Origin: Bradyrhizobium daqingense
Lineage (GTDB): Bacteria; Pseudomonadota; Alphaproteobacteria; Rhizobiales; Xanthobacteraceae
Reading direction: 5' to 3'
Assembly: GCF_021044685.1 (NCBI RefSeq)
Contig: NZ_CP088014.1
Coordinates: 4,636,001-4,700,000, forward strand
Length of the DNA: 64,000 nt
Positions 54,402-63,651 of this stretch are shown here, piece by piece. Within the stretch, counting starts at the first letter, position 1. The number at the start of each line of letters is the position of its first letter. Both the position numbers and the translations under genes were made by a program. The notes beneath the pieces are model-generated. The model saw nothing but the letters and a program-made list of their open reading frames with translations. It did no database searches and was not told the origin of the DNA.

Positions 54402-54763
54402 TGCACGTCTTCGAGGTCCTCGCCGATCCCGTGCGCCGTCGCATCCTCGAGCTGCTCGGCCAAAACGAAATGGCCTCCGGCGAGGTCGTCGACGTGATCG
54501 GGGCCGAGTTCGGCATCACGCAGGCGGGGGTCTCGCAGCACCTCAAGGTGCTGCGAGAAAGCGGCTTTGCGACCGTTCGCGCCGAGGCGCAACGGCGCCT
54601 TTATTCGGTCGACGTTGCAGGGCTGCGCGCTGTCGATGCGTGGATCGGCCAGTTCAGGAATTTCTGGGAGCCGAAGCTGGACGCATTGGCAACCGAGATC
54701 GCCCGCGGCAAACGCGAACGCCGCAACGCGCCGATCACCAAGCGGAGCGGAAAAAGGGCTTGA
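54401..54763 (+). CDS. ArsR family transcriptional repressor
   Basis: 120 residues. Winged helix: FEVLADPVRRRILELLGQNEM, then ITQAGVSQHLKVLRESGFATVRAEAQRRLYSV (each shorter than a full domain here). No cysteine metal-binding motif (no ELCVCDL), so it belongs to the non-metal ArsR group that partners with AHSA1 proteins. One-base overlap with the upstream gene shows coupling. Probably binds the palindrome at 53665-53686 and represses its own operon. Confidence 0.9.
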   Translation: MHVFEVLADPVRRRILELLGQNEMASGEVVDVIGAEFGITQAGVSQHLKVLRESGFATVRAEAQRRLYSVDVAGLRAVDAWIGQFRNFWEPKLDALATEIARGKRERRNAPITKRSGKRA

Positions 54764-54796
54764 GGACGTTGCGAAGCTGGGGGTGAAGAAGCCAGG

Positions 54797-55678
54797 TCAG
54801 GCAGGATGCGGACCCGGCTCGCAATACTCGATCAGCAGTTCGGTGAGGACCCGTATCTTCCGCGCCGGATGCTGGCCCGGCGGACGGATCACATAGGCAC
54901 CCGCCGGGGGCGGGGGATACCGCGTCATCACCGGGACAAGCGCGCCGGACGCGACATGTTCATGGGTGAGGCGATCGGGAAGGTAGGCGATCCCGAGTCC
55001 TGCCGTTGCGGCGGCGAGGAGCGCTGTGCCGTTGTCGGCCTTGAAGCGTCCCTGCGGACGAACCGTGATGATCTTGTCGCCATCCATGAGTTGCCACGCT
55101 TCGGTGCCTTGCATCAGCGCCTCATGGGCGACGAGCTCCTCCGGCGACTCCGGCGATCCGTTGGTCTTGATGTAGTCAGGGCTCGCGAGAAGCTTCCCAT
55201 GGATTGGGCCGATGCGTCTTGCAATCAGATTGGAGTCCTGAAGATAGCCGATCCGTATCGCGCAATCATAGCCGTCGGCGACGAGATCGACGAAGCGATC
55301 GCTGTAGCAGGTTTGGATCTGAAGGTGGGGATGGCGGCGCGCCATTTCTGCAAGGATGGGAGCAAAGTGCGTCGGGCCGAATGAAAGCGGCACTGCAACC
55401 CGCAAGCGGCCGCGCAGGTCTCCGGCGGGCAGGATCGCTTCCCTCGCTGCGTCGATCTCGGCGCGGACCCTGGCTGCATAGTCTCGGAACGTGACGCCGG
55501 CCTCCGTGAGCGCAGCTCCGCGGGTCGTTCTTGCAAGAAGTTGGACGCCTAGTTCCGCTTCGAGCCGGAGAAGCCGACGACTGACGATCGATTTCGCGAC
55601 CCCCAGCCGGGCCGCAGCGGACGAAATTCCTCCGGCGTCGGCAACTTCGACGAATGTCCGTATCTCTTCGATATCCAA
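54797..55678 (-). CDS. LysR family transcriptional regulator
   Basis: 293 residues of normal length. MDIEEIRTFVEVADAGGISSA opens the winged helix; VAKSIVSRRLLRLEAELG is the recognition helix region; the effector domain starts about residue 90. It resembles the AaeR/PgrR-type branch that recognises organic compounds. Divergent from the isochorismatase-like gene (148 bases between starts) and convergent with the ArsR operon. Confidence 0.89.
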   Translation of the reverse strand: MDIEEIRTFVEVADAGGISSAAARLGVAKSIVSRRLLRLEAELGVQLLARTTRGAALTEAGVTFRDYAARVRAEIDAAREAILPAGDLRGRLRVAVPLSFGPTHFAPILAEMARRHPHLQIQTCYSDRFVDLVADGYDCAIRIGYLQDSNLIARRIGPIHGKLLASPDYIKTNGSPESPEELVAHEALMQGTEAWQLMDGDKIITVRPQGRFKADNGTALLAAATAGLGIAYLPDRLTHEHVASGALVPVMTRYPPPPAGAYVIRPPGQHPARKIRVLTELLIEYCEPGPHPA

Positions 55679-55825
55679 CAGCGTTCCCCATTCGGCGACA
55701 CAGCGTTCCGCTGCGGCACACTATCGTATCGCATCCAGGAACGCCAATGTCGGTGTCGGGCGACGTCGCTGCTGACGTGCGCCTCCGAACCAATGCCGCT
55801 CACGACGGCAGTAAAGGATGCAACG

Positions 55826-56470
55826 ATGACTTTTCGTAACGGCCTTGCTTCGCTTCTTCGCCCCGAAGATTCGGTGCTCGTCTTGATTGACCACCAGCCT
55901 TACCAGCTTGCGAACGTGAACAGCCATGAACCGCAGATGGTGATCAACAATACGGCAGGTCTCGCCAAGGCCGCCAAAGCCTTCGGCGTCCCGACGATCC
56001 TGACCACGGTGATCGCTGAACGGGGTGGCCTTCTTTTCCCTCAGATCACGGAGGTTTTCCCTGGCCAGGAGGTGATCGACCGGACCTTCATCAACACCTG
56101 GGAGGATCGAAAGGTGGTGGACGCAGTGAAGGCCACGGGCCGCAAGCAGCTCATCATTGCGGGCCTGTGGACCGAGATCTGCGTCGCGATGCCGGCGATT
56201 CAGGCTCGCGGCGAAGGCTGGGATGTCACGGTGGTCACCGACGCGTCTGGCGCCGTTTCTGTGGAGGCCCATCAGGTGGCAATCCAGCGCATGATCGCGG
56301 GCGGTGTGAACATGATGACCTGGCTGGCGGTCGCTGCCGAGTGGCAGCGCGACTGGGCTCGGATCGATCAAGCTGTCGCGCTCACGAAGGTGATCACGGA
56401 ACATGCCGGCGGGAGCGGTATCGCGTATCTGTGGGAGCAGCAGTTGCTCAACACGCCTGTGCCGCGCTGA
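55826..56470 (+). CDS. YcaC-like isochorismatase-family hydrolase
   Basis: 214 residues. Asp22 in VLVLIDHQPYQ, the INTW segment (about 89-92), and the nucleophile Cys119 in GLWTEICVAMPA follow the cysteine-hydrolase family pattern; INTW/VNAW is a YcaC mark. The usual catalytic lysine in this stretch is Arg or shifted. Substrates of YcaC-type enzymes are unknown. AAGGA precedes the ATG by 8 bases; an upstream ATG at 55793 would lengthen the protein by 11 residues. Divergent from a LysR gene that may control it. Confidence 0.85.
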   Translation: MTFRNGLASLLRPEDSVLVLIDHQPYQLANVNSHEPQMVINNTAGLAKAAKAFGVPTILTTVIAERGGLLFPQITEVFPGQEVIDRTFINTWEDRKVVDAVKATGRKQLIIAGLWTEICVAMPAIQARGEGWDVTVVTDASGAVSVEAHQVAIQRMIAGGVNMMTWLAVAAEWQRDWARIDQAVALTKVITEHAGGSGIAYLWEQQLLNTPVPR

Positions 56471-56583
56471 CGCAAGATGATCTGACCGTGTAAGGAGCCA
56501 GCGGCCGCGCAAAGCGTGGGCCGCTGGCACAGTCCATCCGCCTGGCCTCCGGCGCTGGCGCATAGCGAATTTCACTGATCGCG

Positions 56584-57081
56584 TCAGGGTCTCGACATCT
56601 TCTCGAACTTCTTCACCAGCCGCTCGCGCTTCAGTCGCGACAGCCGCTGGATCCAGAATTGGCCGTCGAGCTGGTCGATCTCGTGCTGATGGCACACCGC
56701 GCGCAAGCCTTCCGACTCCTCGCTCTGCATGTTGCCGTCGAGATCCTGATAGCTGATCCGCACCCGCGCATGGCGCTGCACCTCGTCGTTGACCCCAGGC
56801 ATCGAGACGCTGCCCTCGCGATGCATGATCATCTCGGGCGAGGCCCACTCGATCTGCGGATTGACGTAGATCTGCGCGCCGTCCTTGGCCTCGAGCTCCA
56901 GCACCACGACCCGCAAGGGCACGCCGATATGCAGCGCGGTGATGCCGATGCCGGGCGCGGCCCGCATGGTGTCGAGCAGATCCTGCGCGAGCGCGCGCAA
57001 GGCGTCGTCGAACGCGGTGACGGGACGGGCAGGGCTCGCGAGCCGACGATCGGGATAACGCAGGATGGGGCGGATGGTCAT
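56584..57081 (-). CDS. peptide deformylase-like protein with altered active site
   Basis: 165 residues over the whole deformylase fold, but all three motifs deviate. GxGLAAPQ is GIGITALH (Gln replaced by His51), EGCLS is EGSVS (metal-ligand Cys replaced by Ser91), and HEIDHLDG is HEIDQLDG (second His replaced by Gln137); His133 and Glu134 remain. Classical deformylases remove the formyl group from nascent proteins with a metal held by Cys and two His. This one probably cannot bind metal normally. Start 57081 puts the family N-terminus in place. It is divergent from the TetR gene. Confidence 0.87.
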   Translation of the reverse strand: MTIRPILRYPDRRLASPARPVTAFDDALRALAQDLLDTMRAAPGIGITALHIGVPLRVVVLELEAKDGAQIYVNPQIEWASPEMIMHREGSVSMPGVNDEVQRHARVRISYQDLDGNMQSEESEGLRAVCHQHEIDQLDGQFWIQRLSRLKRERLVKKFEKMSRP

Positions 57082-57131
57082 GCCCTCGCTCCTACCACTC
57101 ACGGATGGTTGAAGCATCCTCTCTTGATAGA

Positions 57132-57149
57132 CTACCGACTAGAAGGTAG
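57132..57149. promoter_or_regulatory. TetR-type operator, copy 1
   Basis: CTACCGACTAGAAGGTAG: outer CTACC/GGTAG arms of five bases around GACTAGAA. Immediately upstream of the TetR start (57160) and also in front of the divergent deformylase-like gene. Nearly the same sequence recurs at 57791. Confidence 0.7.
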
Positions 57150-57159
57150 ATCATGCCGT

Positions 57160-57744
57160 ATGAGCAACTCTTCCTCCACGGCCGACGACATTCTCGCCTG
57201 CGCGCGCACGCTGATCATCGCGGGCGGCTACAACGGCTTCAGCTACGCCGACATCGCCGATGTCGTCGGCATCCGCAAGCCGAGCATCCACCACCATTTC
57301 GCCAGCAAGGTCGATCTGGTCCGCACCTTGGTGTCCCGCTATCGCGAAGAGGCGCAAGCGGGACTGGCGGCGCTCGAACGCAACGTCATCGACCCCGCCG
57401 AGCAACTCAAAAGCTACATCGCGTATTGGGAGGCGTGCATCAAGGACGCGACGGCTCCCTTCTGCGTGTGCGCGCTGCTTGCCAGTGAGCTTCCGATCCT
57501 ACCGGAGGAGGTGGCGCTCGAAGTCCGCGCGCATTTCCGTTTCCTTGGGTCGTGGCTGGCGTCGGTGCTGGAGCGCGGCAAGCGGCAGGGGCGGCTGCAT
57601 CTCTCGAGCGCGGCCCGGGTCGAGGCCGAAGCGTTCATGGCGACCGTTCACGGCGCGATGCTGTCGGCGCGCGCCTATGGCGATCCAAAAATGTTCGGCA
57701 CCATCACCCGGCCGCTGTTGGAGCGGCTTTCCACCAGGCACTGA
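57160..57744 (+). CDS. TetR family transcriptional regulator
   Basis: 194 residues. The TetR helix-turn-helix is at the N-terminus (ADDILACARTLIIAGGYNGF, then YADIADVVGIRKPSIHHHFASK). The C-terminal domain has a cysteine-containing FCVCALLASELPILPEEV segment that could sense thiol-reactive compounds (inference). Its own start is covered by operator copy 1 and the next gene's ribosome-binding region by copy 2, indicating control of itself, the membrane protein, and perhaps the deformylase-like gene. Confidence 0.9.
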   Translation: MSNSSSTADDILACARTLIIAGGYNGFSYADIADVVGIRKPSIHHHFASKVDLVRTLVSRYREEAQAGLAALERNVIDPAEQLKSYIAYWEACIKDATAPFCVCALLASELPILPEEVALEVRAHFRFLGSWLASVLERGKRQGRLHLSSAARVEAEAFMATVHGAMLSARAYGDPKMFGTITRPLLERLSTRH

Positions 57745-57790
57745 CGCGATCCTCCGTCGTGGGCGGCCGCAACAATCTCGCTTCGTGAAA

Positions 57791-57808
57791 CTACCAACTA
57801 GTAGGTAA
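57791..57808. promoter_or_regulatory. TetR-type operator, copy 2
   Basis: CTACCAACTAGTAGGTAA, with the central palindrome ACTAGT. It shares 15 of 18 positions with copy 1 and overlaps the ribosome-binding sequence AAGGAGA of the membrane protein gene. Confidence 0.7.
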
Positions 57809-57818
57809 GGAGACTGCA

Positions 57819-58397
57819 ATGAAACGTCATGAACTCGCTTTGGAGACAGCCGAAGATACGCAATGGCTGAAGCAGTATTATTTCCTGCGCGGCGCGTTTT
57901 CCGTCGCCTGGGTCGTTGCGGCCTTCGCGATCGCGCCATCGTCCGCAGCGGTGGCAGCGGCGTTGCTCGTCGCTTATCCCGCCTGGGACGCCGCGGCCAA
58001 CTACCTCGACGCGCTTCGCAGCGGCGGCTTGAACCAGAACCGCACGCAGGGCTTCAACCTGCTGGTCAGCCTCGCGACTACCGTCGCAGTCGCCTTGGCC
58101 TTGCAGGTCAGCATGAACTGGGTGCTTGGAATCTTCGGGGCCTGGGCGATCCTGTCCGGATTGCTTCAGCTCGGCACGGCCGTGCGACGCTGGAAGAGTT
58201 TTGGCGCGCAGTGGGCCATGGTGCTCAGCGGTGGCCAGTCGGCTCTTGCCGGCGGCTTCTTCATCTTCCAGGCCTCGATGCCTGCGGTGCCGTCGATCGC
58301 GAACGTTGCGGGCTATGCCGCGGTCGGCGCGCTCTACTTCCTGGTCTCCGCGGTCTGGCTGACGGTTACCGACTGGCGGCGTGACGCGGCCGCGTGA
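57819..58397 (+). CDS. DUF308-like integral membrane protein
   Basis: 192 residues with six hydrophobic segments; the N-terminal stretch (about 1-20) is charged. Repeated helical pairs (ALLVAYPAWDAAANYLDAL, and GIFGAWAILSGLLQLGTAV later) are typical of DUF308 membrane proteins. TAAGGAGACTGCA contains its ribosome-binding sequence, embedded in operator copy 2. Likely induced when the TetR protein releases. Function unknown. Confidence 0.8.
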   Translation: MKRHELALETAEDTQWLKQYYFLRGAFSVAWVVAAFAIAPSSAAVAAALLVAYPAWDAAANYLDALRSGGLNQNRTQGFNLLVSLATTVAVALALQVSMNWVLGIFGAWAILSGLLQLGTAVRRWKSFGAQWAMVLSGGQSALAGGFFIFQASMPAVPSIANVAGYAAVGALYFLVSAVWLTVTDWRRDAAA

Positions 58398-58700
58398 AGT
58401 CACGCAACGGACGTCACGCCGGATACGGCGTGACGTTCTATGGATGATGCCATCGTGGAGGTGTTTTGCCCGACGTGTCAAACTGTCTGTGACCTGTCCG
58501 GCATCGAAAGCGTGAGTCGCCGGGTGCCAAAGGCTGCTCGCTAAGTCATTGATCCCGCAAGGGGCGGCTACTGTGCATGGGGTTGTTTTCGCACTTGGGT
58601 TGGCGGCTCGCGGTAACGTGCTACGAAACTGAGGTCGCAGTGTCGGCCGGCGCAGTTCCCGTTCGTCTTCCACGCGAGACAGATCTGACGGGAGACCCAA
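58398..58700. other. intergenic region upstream of the MFS gene
   Basis: 303 bases. Apart from the terminator at 58411-58436 nothing coding is visible. GGGAGA about 10 bases before 58701 is the ribosome-binding sequence of the MFS gene. No recognisable operator. Confidence 0.45.
58411..58436 (+). terminator. terminator hairpin after membrane protein gene
   Basis: ACGTCACGCCG and CGGCGTGACGT form an 11-base-pair perfect stem with a GATA loop, followed by TCTAT. Just after the stop at 58397. The downstream 58437-58700 stretch shows no gene. Confidence 0.7.
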
Positions 58701-59921
58701 ATGACCCAATCCCCCTATCGCTGGGTGATCGTCGCCGCCGGCGGCCTGCTCGGCTGCGTCGCCATCGGCGGCATGTTTTCGCTGCCGGTGTTCCTGCAGC
58801 CGATCGCGAAGGACACCGGCTGGTCGGTGACCGGCATCTCCAGCGCGATGACGATCGGCTTTCTGGCCATGGCCTTCACCAGCATGGCCTGGGGCACGCT
58901 GTCCGACCGGTTCGGGCCGCTTCCGGTGGTGCTAACGGGATCGATCGTGCTGACGCTCAGCCTGTTCGCCGCGAGCCAGGCGACCTCGCTGATCGTGTTC
59001 CAGATCGTGTTCGGCCTTCTGACCGGCGCGGCATGCGCCGCGATCTTCGCGCCGATGATGGCGGCGGTGACCGGCTGGTTCGAGACCCAACGCAGCCTCG
59101 CGGTGTCGCTGGTCTCGGCCGGCATGGGCATGGCGCCGATGACGATGGCGCCGTTCGCGGCCTGGCTCGTCTCCGGCCACGACTGGCGCACCTCGATGCA
59201 GATCGTTGCGCTGGTGGTTGGCGTCATCATGATCCCGGTGGCGTTCCTGGTGCGCCGTCCGCCCGCGCTGGCGCAGGCTGCGGCCGCGCCATCGGGGGCG
59301 GAGGCGGCGCAGGGTGAACTGACGATGGGCGAGGCGCTGCGCTCGCCGCAATTCATCATCCTGCTCGCGACCAATTTCTTCTGCTGCGCCACCCATTCCG
59401 GCCCGATCATCCACACCGTCAGCTACGCCGTGAGCTGCGGCATTCCGCTGGTCGCGGCGGTGACGATCTACAGCATCGAGGGTTTTGCCGGCCTTGGCGG
59501 CCGCATCGCCTTCGGGCTGCTCGGCGATCGCTTCGGCGCCAAGCGCGTGCTGGTCTCGGGCCTGCTGCTCCAGGCGTTCGGCGCGCTCGCCTATGTCTTC
59601 GCGCATCAGCTCGCGACATTCTACGTGGTCGGGGCCGCCTTCGGCTTCATCTATGCCGGTACCATGCCGCTCTACGCCGTGCTCATCCGCGAGAACTTTC
59701 CGCTCAAGATGATGGGCACGGTGATCGGCGGCACGGCCATGGCCGGCAGCCTCGGCATGGCCACCGGCCCGCTCGCCGGCGGCCTGATCTACGACGCGTT
59801 CTCCAGCTATGCCTGGCTCTACATCGCATCCTGGGCGATGGGCCTTGGTGCCTTCCTGATGGCGATGACCTTCCGCCCATTCGCCAAGCCGCAAGGCGAG
59901 GCGGCACCGGCGCCGGCGTGA
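58701..59921 (+). CDS. MFS transporter
   Basis: 406 residues, about 12 transmembrane helices in two halves with a charged loop near 185-215. GTLSDRFGPLPVVL is the MFS loop 2-3 motif and FGLLGDRFGAKRVL the mirror motif in the second half. Resembles the group of monocarboxylate/oxalate carriers. The ligand is unknown. Convergent with the SnoaL-like gene; a hairpin spans both 3' ends. Confidence 0.87.
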   Translation: MTQSPYRWVIVAAGGLLGCVAIGGMFSLPVFLQPIAKDTGWSVTGISSAMTIGFLAMAFTSMAWGTLSDRFGPLPVVLTGSIVLTLSLFAASQATSLIVFQIVFGLLTGAACAAIFAPMMAAVTGWFETQRSLAVSLVSAGMGMAPMTMAPFAAWLVSGHDWRTSMQIVALVVGVIMIPVAFLVRRPPALAQAAAAPSGAEAAQGELTMGEALRSPQFIILLATNFFCCATHSGPIIHTVSYAVSCGIPLVAAVTIYSIEGFAGLGGRIAFGLLGDRFGAKRVLVSGLLLQAFGALAYVFAHQLATFYVVGAAFGFIYAGTMPLYAVLIRENFPLKMMGTVIGGTAMAGSLGMATGPLAGGLIYDAFSSYAWLYIASWAMGLGAFLMAMTFRPFAKPQGEAAPAPA

Positions 59922-59928
59922 ATTTGCG

Positions 59929-59960
59929 ATCGAGGCGCAGCGTCAGAGCTGCGCCTCGAT
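59929..59960. terminator. hairpin spanning the convergent 3' ends
   Basis: ATCGAGGCGCAG (59929-59940) and CTGCGCCTCGAT (59949-59960) give a 12-base-pair perfect stem with an 8-base loop. The loop and right arm lie in the last codons of the SnoaL-like gene on the opposite strand, so the structure partly overlaps coding sequence. No U-tract. Confidence 0.65.
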
Positions 59961-60329
59961 GGCGGCCTTGTCGATCACCGACCAGACCTGCCGGATCTTG
60001 TCGTCGCCGAATTCGTAGAACACGTTCTCGCAGAAGGACACGCGTTTGCCGTTGACGGGAAGTCCCAGGAACGTTCCGACTGGCGCGCAATCGAACTGCA
60101 GGCGCGTCGCAATTCTCGGCGGCTCTGAGACCAGCAGCGCGATGTCGAAGCGCAGATCCGGGATGTCTCGGAAATCCTGCTCCAGCATCGCGCGATAGCC
60201 TGGTAACCCGAGCGGCCGGCCGTTGTGGACGACATCGTCATGCACGAACCGGCCGAGCGCAGGCCAGTCCTGCCGGTTCAAACAGGCGATGTAGCTGCGG
60301 TAGAGGTCGGCGAGATCGGCGCTGTTCAT
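59943..60329 (-). CDS. SnoaL-like (NTF2-fold) protein
   Basis: 128 residues. NTF2-like alpha/beta cone: LADLYRSYIACLNRQDWPAL at the start, FVHDDVVHNGRPLG and the closing VWSVIDKAAIEAQL. Aligns by pattern with the SnoaL ester cyclase group, which includes small hydrolases and cyclases of polyketides; most bacterial members are uncharacterised. GGGAG precedes the ATG at 60329 by 7 bases. Same strand as the MarR-GNAT gene after 57 bases. Confidence 0.78.
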   Translation of the reverse strand: MNSADLADLYRSYIACLNRQDWPALGRFVHDDVVHNGRPLGLPGYRAMLEQDFRDIPDLRFDIALLVSEPPRIATRLQFDCAPVGTFLGLPVNGKRVSFCENVFYEFGDDKIRQVWSVIDKAAIEAQL

Positions 60330-60386
60330 TGTGAGGCTCCCATGCTGCAGACACAACGCAGCAGGAGGCGGATCCGTCTCGCGGCG

Positions 60387-61259
60387 TCACAGCCGCTTCT
60401 CGAAAAACAGATCGGGATACGGGTCGTCGTTGAAGCGCGGAATCTCGCGCCAGCCGGTGTTGCGGTAGAGCTGGGCCGCCTCGGGCAGGGCGCTGTTGGT
60501 GTCGAGCCGCAGCAGCGTGATGCCGAGGCCGCGCGCAGCCTGCTCGGTTGCGTCCATCAGGCGCCGGCCGAGTCGCAATCCGCGCGCGGCGGATGCGACC
60601 CACAGCCGCTTGATCTCGGCATAGCCGTGATCGGTGCCCTTCAGCCCGACGCAACCGATCGGCAGCGTGTCCGACATCGCGACGAGGAACGTGCCGCGCG
60701 GACGGCGCATGTCCTTGGCATCAGGGTCGCGCGACAACGAGACGTCGAAGCCCTGTTTGAAGCGGCGGCCGAGCTCGGCATAGTACTCCCCGAGGCAATA
60801 ACGGGCCTCATCGCTTTGCGGGTCCATTTCGTTCAGCGTGACGCGCTCGCGCGTCAGCGCGGAGGCAATCAGGTCCATCGCTGCCAGCAGCGCCTCGGCT
60901 TGCGAATGTTGCGCAAGGATACCGTCGGCCTGTGCGTTCGACAGCGCCTCATAGGCTGCGAACTCGCGCCGGCCCGCTCGCGTGAGCTTTGCCACGCGCC
61001 GGCGCGCATCGTCCTCGCGCGCGGCGGTCTCGATCATGCCTTCCTCTTCGAGGCTGCGGAGCAGGCGGCTCATCAGCCCGGAATCGAGGTCGAGATAGTC
61101 GCGGATCTCGGCTACGTCCGAGCGCCCGTGCCCGATCGCGTTGAGCACGCGCGCCGCGCCGAGCGGCCGGCCGCGCCCCAGGAATGATGTATCGAGCGCG
61201 CCGACGGCGGAAGTGACGGCGCGATTGAAGCGACGGACGCGGGAAACGGGGTCGAGCAT
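60387..61259 (-). CDS. MarR-type regulator fused to GNAT acetyltransferase
   Basis: 290 residues in two parts. Residues about 1-145 form a MarR winged helix (HGRSDVAEIRDYLDLDSGLMSRLLRSLEEEGM, shown here in segments only). Residues about 150-290 form a GNAT domain with LWVASAARGLRLGRRLMDAT as the acetyl-CoA loop (RGxGxG/A type, here Arg-Gly-Leu-Arg-Leu-Gly). The fusion is a known architecture in which DNA binding is tied to acetylation. A perfect 24-base palindrome lies at its start. Divergent from the ThDP enzyme. Confidence 0.88.
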   Translation of the reverse strand: MLDPVSRVRRFNRAVTSAVGALDTSFLGRGRPLGAARVLNAIGHGRSDVAEIRDYLDLDSGLMSRLLRSLEEEGMIETAAREDDARRRVAKLTRAGRREFAAYEALSNAQADGILAQHSQAEALLAAMDLIASALTRERVTLNEMDPQSDEARYCLGEYYAELGRRFKQGFDVSLSRDPDAKDMRRPRGTFLVAMSDTLPIGCVGLKGTDHGYAEIKRLWVASAARGLRLGRRLMDATEQAARGLGITLLRLDTNSALPEAAQLYRNTGWREIPRFNDDPYPDLFFEKRL

Positions 61260-61283
61260 GATATCTGACTTTAGTCAGATATC
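61260..61283. promoter_or_regulatory. 24-base perfect palindrome, candidate MarR operator
   Basis: Arms GATATCTGACT (61260-61270) and AGTCAGATATC (61273-61283) around TT. It begins on the base next to the MarR-GNAT start codon and is 129 bases upstream of the ThDP enzyme start. Fits an autoregulatory MarR site that may also control the divergent gene. Confidence 0.75.
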
Positions 61284-61411
61284 GTCGCCTGTCAACCGAG
61301 TGACTGACCGGGCCGCAATCGAGCGCCTCTTTGTGAGTTGTGCCCTCGCTGTGAGCGGCTACCATGCCCGCTCCCCGGAACTCGATCAGCAGCACAGCAA
61401 GCGGAGGCGAC

Positions 61412-63076
<1,665 letters not shown>

Positions 63077-63086
63077 CATCTTCGGT

Positions 63087-63224
63087 CTCGTGCCCCGGAC
63101 GCTGCGCAGCGCCTCTTCGGCGATGCGCTGCAGAGCCGGGGCCCATGCATCAGCGAACCGTATCGCCTGCTGGGTCCCGGCTCTGCGCCGCAACGCTGCC
63201 GCGCTGCAGCGCGTCCGGGACACG
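63087..63224. repeat. GTGCCCCGGAC repeat, second copy
   Basis: CTCGTGCCCCGGACGCTGCG, GATGCGCTGCAGAGCCGGGG, CTGGGTCCCGGCTCTGCGCC and GCGTCCGGGACACGG give the same order of modules as 41584-41720. It is the main content of the gap between the ThDP gene and the Lin0512-family gene. Confidence 0.8.
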
Positions 63225-63299
63225 GAGTGGTGCACGACACTTGTCTCTCGCACTCTGATCGCCGACACTCGCAACTCAACCAATCACAGGAAGCAGAAA

Positions 63300-63647
63300 A
63301 TGACTCGCGTTCGTTGTGTCACCGAGATGGGCATGGGCGTCGACGTCCACGGCAGGGATGCCACCAAGGCGGCGAAGCGTGCGGTGTCGGATGCCATCAG
63401 GCATTCGAGCCTCGGCTTCTTCCGGATGATCGGCAAGACCGCGAACGACATGTTCGTCGATGTCAGGATCGGGGTGCCCAACCCCGAAGCGGTGGACAAG
63501 GAAGCCGTTGCGAAGGAGCTGCCCTACGGCACGGTGACCGTCACCGCGGTCAAGGGCGGGCTGGAGATTCCTTCGGCCACGGAAGTGGCGAACGATCCCA
63601 TCCTCATCGCCAACGCCGCCGTTATCGTCAGCTTCGACAAGGACTAG
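63300..63647 (+). CDS. Lin0512 family conserved protein
   Basis: 115 residues. CVTEMGMGVDVHGRDATKAA at the start and VTAVKGGLEIPSATEVANDP near the end are the conserved blocks of the short Lin0512-type proteins. There is no assigned function. ACAGGAAG lies about 8 bases before the ATG. A possible acetyltransferase gene follows after 4 bases, suggesting an operon. Confidence 0.82.
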   Translation: MTRVRCVTEMGMGVDVHGRDATKAAKRAVSDAIRHSSLGFFRMIGKTANDMFVDVRIGVPNPEAVDKEAVAKELPYGTVTVTAVKGGLEIPSATEVANDPILIANAAVIVSFDKD

Positions 63648-63651
63648 GCCG

